DNA from: Fimbriiglobus sp.
Lineage (GTDB): Bacteria; Planctomycetota; Planctomycetia; Gemmatales; Gemmataceae
Direction of reading: 5' to 3'
Assembly (NCBI GenBank): GCA_025352585.1
Contig: JANXTD010000172.1
Coordinates: 1-10,116 of the forward strand
Length of the DNA stretch: 10,116 nt
Positions within the stretch are counted from its first letter, which is position 1; each line of letters opens with the position of its first letter. Position numbers and translations under genes: made by a program. The notes beneath the pieces were generated by a model, which was not told the origin of the DNA, ran no database searches, and saw nothing but the letters and a program-made list of their open reading frames with translations. This document shows, one piece after another, positions 6,507 through 10,116 of the stretch.

Positions 6507-7344
6507 GGTGCCATTGTACGGCACGCCGGCGGATGTCACGGGTCAGCGGCCCGGCCGCCCCGTCGCCGACGAGTTCGCCGCCGATTCGGACGACCGGCAC
6601 GATCCCGGTTACGCTGCCGGCGAGGAAGACTTCCGTCGCCGTGGCCAACTCCTCCGGGAGTACCCGCCGCACTTCGACCGCGATCTGCCACTCGGCCAAC
6701 CGGTCGAGCAACCATCGCGTGAAAACGGCGTCCGGGCCACGCTCCGGGGGAGCAGTCACGACGACCCCTCCGGTGACGAGGAACAGTCCGGCGTCGATCG
6801 TGCCGTTCACGTCACCGGCCGAGTTCAAGACGACCGCGTCGAGGCAGCCGCGCGACAGCGCCTCCTGCTTGGCGAGGACCGCCGTCAGCCCGCTGAGCGT
6901 CAGCCCGCCGTCTTCGAGCTGCCCGGCCCGCCGCACGGTTTGGGCGACGACGACGTGCAGGCCGTGATCGGTCACGTCGTCGGGGTACGGCAACACGTCG
7001 TCGGCGATGATAATGACTGACGGCTCGCACTTGCGCGGGTCGTGGGCCAGCATCCCCGCCCCGCGCGTCAGCAAAATGCGGACGTAGCCGACCTGCCGGG
7101 CGTTGACCGCGACCGTCTCCCGCACCGCCGCGGCCAGGGCGTCCCGGTCGCCGCCGACGCGCAAGCCGAGGCGCGAGGCGGTCGCAAGTAGTTGGTCGAG
7201 GGAGGCGTCGAGCAGTGGCAACTTCCCGGCGACGATGCGCAGGCCGACGGTCACGCCGTCGCCGAAGAGCAGGCCGTGGTCGAAGACGCTGACCTTGGCG
7301 TCGAGCTTGTCCACGAAGCGGCCGTCGAGGTAGACCTTGGACAT
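6499..7344 (-). CDS. Class IV aminotransferase-like protein lacking the catalytic lysine
   Basis: The 281-aa product follows the class IV fold (BCAT, D-amino-acid aminotransferase, aminodeoxychorismate lyase) end to end: SKVYLDGRFV, FDHGLLFGDGV, VLAKQEALSRG, EVFLAGSVTGIVPV and GPLTRDI. Several PLP-site residues are replaced. The lysine of the family I-K-S-L-N-Y-L block aligns with Leu150 (LTLSGL). The Glu of the xEGTxxN/ECC block that contacts the PLP ring nitrogen is Asn180 (VNGTIDAG). The RL-x-xH-x-xRL element reads LLDASLDQL. It may therefore not use PLP, or may use it differently, so I give no EC activity. The ATG at 7344 has AAGGG four bases upstream. The frame runs on into the IS630 end, but that extension is not homologous to the family. 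It overlaps larE by eight bases. The IS630 end lies 48 bases upstream, so the native promoter may have been displaced. Confidence 0.75.
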   Translation of the reverse strand: MSKVYLDGRFVDKLDAKVSVFDHGLLFGDGVTVGLRIVAGKLPLLDASLDQLLATASRLGLRVGGDRDALAAAVRETVAVNARQVGYVRILLTRGAGMLAHDPRKCEPSVIIIADDVLPYPDDVTDHGLHVVVAQTVRRAGQLEDGGLTLSGLTAVLAKQEALSRGCLDAVVLNSAGDVNGTIDAGLFLVTGGVVVTAPPERGPDAVFTRWLLDRLAEWQIAVEVRRVLPEELATATEVFLAGSVTGIVPVVRIGGELVGDGAAGPLTRDIRRRAVQWHHE

Positions 7345-7391
7345 GGAACCCTTGCAATGTGGGCGACGGGTTTCTGGCGTCCGACGCCCTA

Positions 7392-7419
7392 CTGACCGGC
7401 AGGTAAGCAAGGCTATTCA
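7392..7419 (+). repeat. IS630 left terminal inverted repeat (28 bp)
   Basis: The repeat begins CTGACCGGCAGG and is the exact reverse complement of 8483-8510. It contains the transposase TAG (7415-7413). A TA precedes it. Confidence 0.93.
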
Positions 7420-8452
7420 TCCGGCTTGTGCGGCAGGGGCAGGCCGGACCGCCCCCACAGCAGCTTCAGCAGCCCGGGGTCGAACTTCAGGTCGATTAGC
7501 CTCTCGATCACCTCGTCGTCCAGCTCGCCCACCCCGGCCGGGAAGTAGTTCGCCAACTGCCCGTACTTCAGCCAGCTCCAGACCGACTCGACCGGGTTCA
7601 GGTCCGGGCAGTAGGCCGGCAGCCGCTCCAGCCGGAGCCTCGGGTTGCGCGTCAGGAACTCCCGCACGGCCGGACCCTTGTGGTTCGGCCCGCCGTCCCA
7701 CACCACGACCACGTTCCCCCGCAGGTGCTCGAGCAGGTTCCGCAGGAACCCGACCACCGCCTCGCCGTCGAAGTAGCCGTCGGGCCGCGTGGCGAAGTAG
7801 AAGCCCAGGCGGCGGGCCGCCGGCGACACGCTGACCGCCCCGATGACCGACACCTTCTTGCGGCCCCCGCCGTCGTTGAGGAGCACGGGCGTCTTGCCCT
7901 TGGGGGCCCACGACCGCCGCACGAGCGGGTTGAGGAACAGGCCGCTCTCGTCGATCAGCACGAGGTGGGCCTTGTCGGCGGCGACTTTTTTTCGACACGC
8001 GGCCACTCCTCGTTCAGCCAGCGCTCGGCCTCGGCGGGGTCCTGCTGCTTGGCCCGCCGGGCCGGCTTCTGGGGCGTGTAGTCCCTCCTCGTGAGCCACT
8101 CGCGCAGGTAGCGGGGGTGGAAGGCGACGCCGAGTTCGGCGCGGACCAGCTCGGCCACCCGCCGGGCGGTCCACAGGTCGGTCCGGAAGCCGTGCGCGGT
8201 CGGCGGGTCGGCCAGCCAGCCGAGGACGGTCGTCTCCTGGGCGGGGGTCAGGAACGGGGGCCGGCCGGGGGTCGGCTTGGCCGCCAGGCCGCCGTCGCCC
8301 CCCGCGCGGTGCCGGGCCACCCACTTGGCCACCGTGACGGGGTGGACGCCGAGGAACGCGGCCACCTCCCGCTGGGTCCAGCCGCCCGTGACCCGCTCGA
8401 CGGCCAGCCGCCGCCGGGCCTCGAGTTCCTTCGCCGTGCCGTTACTTCTCAT
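7413..8452 (-). CDS. IS630-family transposase, made by -1 programmed frameshift
   Basis: Two frames overlap. The first (8452-7955, 165 aa) has a helix-turn-helix near residues 26-46 (TQREVAAFLGVHPVTVAKW) and a second HTH-like region for end recognition. The second frame carries the RNase-H-like DDE domain and ends at 7413. Slipping one base back at the A7 run (7986-7992) gives a 346-aa fusion. Its catalytic residues are D168 (LVLIDESG), D253 (VVVWDGGPNHK) and E289 (LNPVESVW), and the D253-E289 spacing is in the normal IS630 range. Family members cut and paste DNA at TA sites. The short first product alone would bind the ends and could act as a repressor. The ATG at 8452 has no clear Shine-Dalgarno sequence. 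Confidence 0.9.
7985..7991 (-). promoter_or_regulatory. A_AAA_AAG slippery heptamer for -1 frameshifting
   Basis: The minus strand reads GTC GAA AAA AAG TCG in the first transposase frame. A -1 slip on AAA-AAG gives AAA-AAA followed by GTC, entering the DDE frame exactly. A_AAA_AAG is among the most efficient bacterial slippery sites, as in dnaX and many IS elements. The bypassed stop of the first frame is at 7957-7955. Confidence 0.8.
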
Positions 8453-8482
8453 ACGGAGCAGTCTACAAAGTTGGGGAGAGGC

Positions 8483-8510
8483 TGAATAGCCTTGCTTACC
8501 TGCCGGTCAG
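8483..8510 (-). repeat. IS630 right terminal inverted repeat (28 bp)
   Basis: Exact reverse complement of 7392-7419, followed by the TA at 8511-8512. It supplies the premature stop codon (8498-8496) of the interrupted DUF3800 gene. Confidence 0.93.
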
Positions 8511-9110
8511 TAGTTGGAGACCGGTCGAGTTGACTTGCTTACTGGCGACTTCGATCTTGAAGTTGAACACTTCGGCCTTGTAGTTGTCCCCCTCGCAGAC
8601 TTGCCGGAACGCCAACTTCAGTTGCTTGTCTTCGTTACCACCACGCATCTCGAAGACAAAGTGGACGAGTCGCCCAGGCTCTTCACGCCGCCCCAAATAC
8701 TTGTTTACCCGCTCGACGCCGAGTTTCATGGCCTCGTGGTACACGTTCTTCTCGTGCGCGTGCAACTCGACGAACTCCTGCTTGCGAATGACGACGGCGA
8801 TCACCACGAAGGGGCTGGCCGCGACCCAAGCCGATGTGTCGGCCAAGAAGGCACCCCACCTGGCGGGTTCACCGGGGAACGCGAATACACCTTCTCGCCT
8901 TGCGATCTCGTGCTCGTGGAACACGACCATGTCGTGACCCCAGTACCGGAACTTGATTTCCTGAAGCGATGGCACAATCCCCGTGACGTACTCGTACTTG
9001 CGGAACACGCAAAAGTTCAGCACGAACACTGGGAAGTTTGCGTCGAACTTGGTCAAGCCGTGGTCGCCGCTTTCGTCCACGTAAACGACGTACTCGCTGA
9101 AGTTGCTCAT
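8496..9110 (-). CDS. DUF3800 family protein, 3' end cut off by IS630
   Basis: The product begins MSNFSEYVVYVDESGDHG, the hallmark YVDESG-D opening of DUF3800 (PF12686), a family common near restriction and defence genes and thought to have a nuclease-like fold. The reading runs normally to VNSTGLQL, where the family continues with an A-D pair (GLQLAD) and a further few tens of residues. Here the next codons, LTGR and stop, come from the IS630 end. The conserved late Asp is therefore lost and the 204-aa product is probably inactive. The start is the ATG at 9110. A GGA-type ribosome binding site lies somewhat far upstream, and an ATG at 9161 is an alternative. It lies 100 bases downstream of the MmeI-like gene on the same strand. 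The missing end is not found beyond the IS. Confidence 0.8.
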   Translation of the reverse strand: MSNFSEYVVYVDESGDHGLTKFDANFPVFVLNFCVFRKYEYVTGIVPSLQEIKFRYWGHDMVVFHEHEIARREGVFAFPGEPARWGAFLADTSAWVAASPFVVIAVVIRKQEFVELHAHEKNVYHEAMKLGVERVNKYLGRREEPGRLVHFVFEMRGGNEDKQLKLAFRQVCEGDNYKAEVFNFKIEVASKQVNSTGLQLLTGR

Positions 9111-9178
9111 GTCGGGCGGGGCTTCCTGACTCGATTCGTGTGCCGTGGCCAGTAGCAGCATATCGGCAAGCGTCTAAC

Positions 9179-9191
9179 TCCGCGATGCGGA
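9179..9191 (-). terminator. Small hairpin after the MmeI-like gene
   Basis: TCCGC-GAT-GCGGA gives a 5-bp stem with a 3-base loop, 20 bases beyond the methyltransferase stop. It has no U-tract and is weak. It could be a minor terminator between this gene and DUF3800. Confidence 0.2.
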
Positions 9192-9210
9192 ACGCCTTCC
9201 GACGCAGGTG

Positions 9211-10116
9211 TCACCCCGCGTCCGCCTCCGCTGCCGGCTTCGCGGCGCGTCTCGCCTTCGGCTTCGTGTCGAGGCCGGCCGTCAGCGGGGCCGTCAGCCG
9301 CTCGTACTCCGCGAACAGGTACTCGACCCGGTCGCGGTCGGCGGCGAACGGCTCGGGGCGGTAGCAGCGCTCCACGGCGCGGTCCAGCTCCGCGTGCGCT
9401 TTCGTCAACTCCGGCGGCATCGTCAGCGGGTCGTACAGGTCGGCCAGGCTCGCGGCCGGGAACTTGGCCCGCGCCGCCAGCACCGCCGCCCCCTTCGCCT
9501 CCACCGCCCCCCGCAACTTCTCCCCCGCCTCCGTCGGCCAGGGGTAGTTGTTGTAAACGAGTCCTACGGAGTATCTGGGATCGGATTTGAGTCTACCTCC
9601 GACCAGACGAAGCCACGAGTTGTGCAGCGACGACGTGAGGATACCGAAGTGGTAAAGCGACGCGCCGGTGCAGGTGAACAATTCCGAGTTCGCGATCTCT
9701 TCCGGTTCGAGGAACCCCACGGGCACATATCGCCGTCGCTCCGATGACGTTTTTGGTATGCCCAGGTATCGAGTTTGTGGCTGACGGATTTCTCCGAACA
9801 GGGAGGGGGTTTCAGCCAGTCTTCGCGTTGCAGGGCGAGGACTTGCAAGCCGTTTGTTTTTGACAGCTTCAATTCTCTTGAGAATCTCCGGCATGCTGCG
9901 AAGTGCTGATGGCGACGCATCAACAAGCCACAGGCACCATCTGGAAAGCCCGTTGATGAACTCGACCGAACCGAGAATTCGCCGGAAGAACATTTCGGAC
10001 TGTGGCTCAAGAGCGATGAATTGTGCCTTCTCATGGTCATCGAACAGCAGAAAGCCTCCGTCGTTTGGCATGCTACCGAAATCGACATCCGGCACCGCGC
10101 ACAGGGGCGTCGAGCG
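9211..10116 (-). CDS. MmeI-type DNA methyltransferase / type IIL restriction enzyme, C-terminal part (5' end outside window)
   Basis: The 301 visible residues are open to the window edge. A GTG at 10095 is internal, because the family pattern (CAVPDVDFGSMPNDGG) spans it. The block from GSMPNDGG through WCLWLVDA (60-67), ERRRYVPVGF (126-135), LYHFGILTSSLHNSWLR and YNNYPWP (188-194) matches the target-recognition and post-TRD regions of MmeI-like enzymes. A C-terminal helical section with LYDPLTMPPEL and a Lys/Ala-rich tail follows. Full-length members are about 900 residues, with an N-terminal PD-(D/E)xK nuclease in many, a central methyltransferase that modifies adenine in DNA using SAM, then this TRD. 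The catalytic motifs are outside the window, so whether this copy cuts DNA or only methylates cannot be told. DUF3800 lies downstream. Confidence 0.85.
   Translation of the reverse strand, partial: RSTPLCAVPDVDFGSMPNDGGFLLFDDHEKAQFIALEPQSEMFFRRILGSVEFINGLSRWCLWLVDASPSALRSMPEILKRIEAVKNKRLASPRPATRRLAETPSLFGEIRQPQTRYLGIPKTSSERRRYVPVGFLEPEEIANSELFTCTGASLYHFGILTSSLHNSWLRLVGGRLKSDPRYSVGLVYNNYPWPTEAGEKLRGAVEAKGAAVLAARAKFPAASLADLYDPLTMPPELTKAHAELDRAVERCYRPEPFAADRDRVEYLFAEYERLTAPLTAGLDTKPKARRAAKPAAEADAG

Larger units (their letters stand above)
7392..8510 (-). mobile_element. IS630-family insertion sequence, apparently complete (1119 bp)
   Basis: The element is bounded by perfect 28-bp inverted repeats beginning CTGACCGGCAGG and flanked on both sides by TA (7390-7391 and 8511-8512), the target dinucleotide that IS630/Tc1-mariner elements duplicate. 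The transposase fills the interior on the minus strand and its stop codon lies inside the left repeat. The right end sits inside a DUF3800 gene. The left end lies 46 bases upstream of the aminotransferase-like gene. Perfect repeats and an uninterrupted transposase point to a recent or still active copy. Confidence 0.93.

Noticed and set aside
5241..6722. 493-codon plus-strand open frame
   Set aside because: It is an antisense shadow of the GC-rich 405-aa, 85-aa, larE and aminotransferase-like genes, with Arg/Gly/Ala-rich low-complexity sequence and no domain.
7345..7410. Aminotransferase-like frame continuing into the IS630 end
   Set aside because: The extra residues come from the inverted repeat and junction and are not part of the family. 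The ATG at 7344 has AAGGG upstream and begins at the normal family N-terminus.

Overview
The window is very GC-rich, and every gene I can support lies on the minus strand, so the natural reading order runs from position 10116 down to 1. The base composition, two predicted membrane proteins that each start with a small CxxC-x16-CxxC zinc ribbon, an IS630 element, and the mix of restriction-type and unknown genes all fit a Planctomycete, probably a Gemmata-like one. That assignment is an inference from style: there is no rRNA or marker gene here.

Right end (about 8483-10116), accessory: the C-terminal part of an MmeI-type DNA methyltransferase/restriction enzyme enters from beyond the window. 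It is followed by a DUF3800 gene whose 3' end is cut off by an IS630-family element. The element (7392-8510, 1119 bp) is bounded by perfect 28-bp inverted repeats and a TA on each side. Its transposase is split between two frames joined by an A_AAA_AAG slippery heptamer, with the DDE residues D168, D253 and E289. The missing tail of DUF3800 is not on the far side of the IS, so the IS marks a rearrangement junction.

Centre (3057-7344), more ordinary chromosome: a tight unit starts 48 bases from the IS. It encodes a class IV aminotransferase-like protein that lacks the PLP lysine, then a LarE-type PP-loop sulfur transferase (8-base overlap), then a conserved-looking 85-aa protein of unknown function (ATGA overlap). 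The overlaps imply translational coupling. After an 88-base gap with a GC-rich hairpin come two zinc-ribbon plus six-transmembrane-segment proteins, 405 aa and 319 aa, in tandem. The second has a strong Shine-Dalgarno sequence that fixes its start.

Left end (1-2284), accessory, beyond a 772-base stretch without a convincing gene: a 609-aa protein has a C-terminal Apea-like HEPN region with an RNTIVH (R-x4-H) ribonuclease-type motif. A short protein follows that looks like the N-terminal PD-(D/E)xK nuclease region (E-x-QxK) of a Cap4/DUF4297-like defence protein, and there may be a further gene start at the very edge. This pair is the best candidate for an undescribed defence module. The degenerate aminotransferase coupled to larE is the best candidate for undescribed metabolism.
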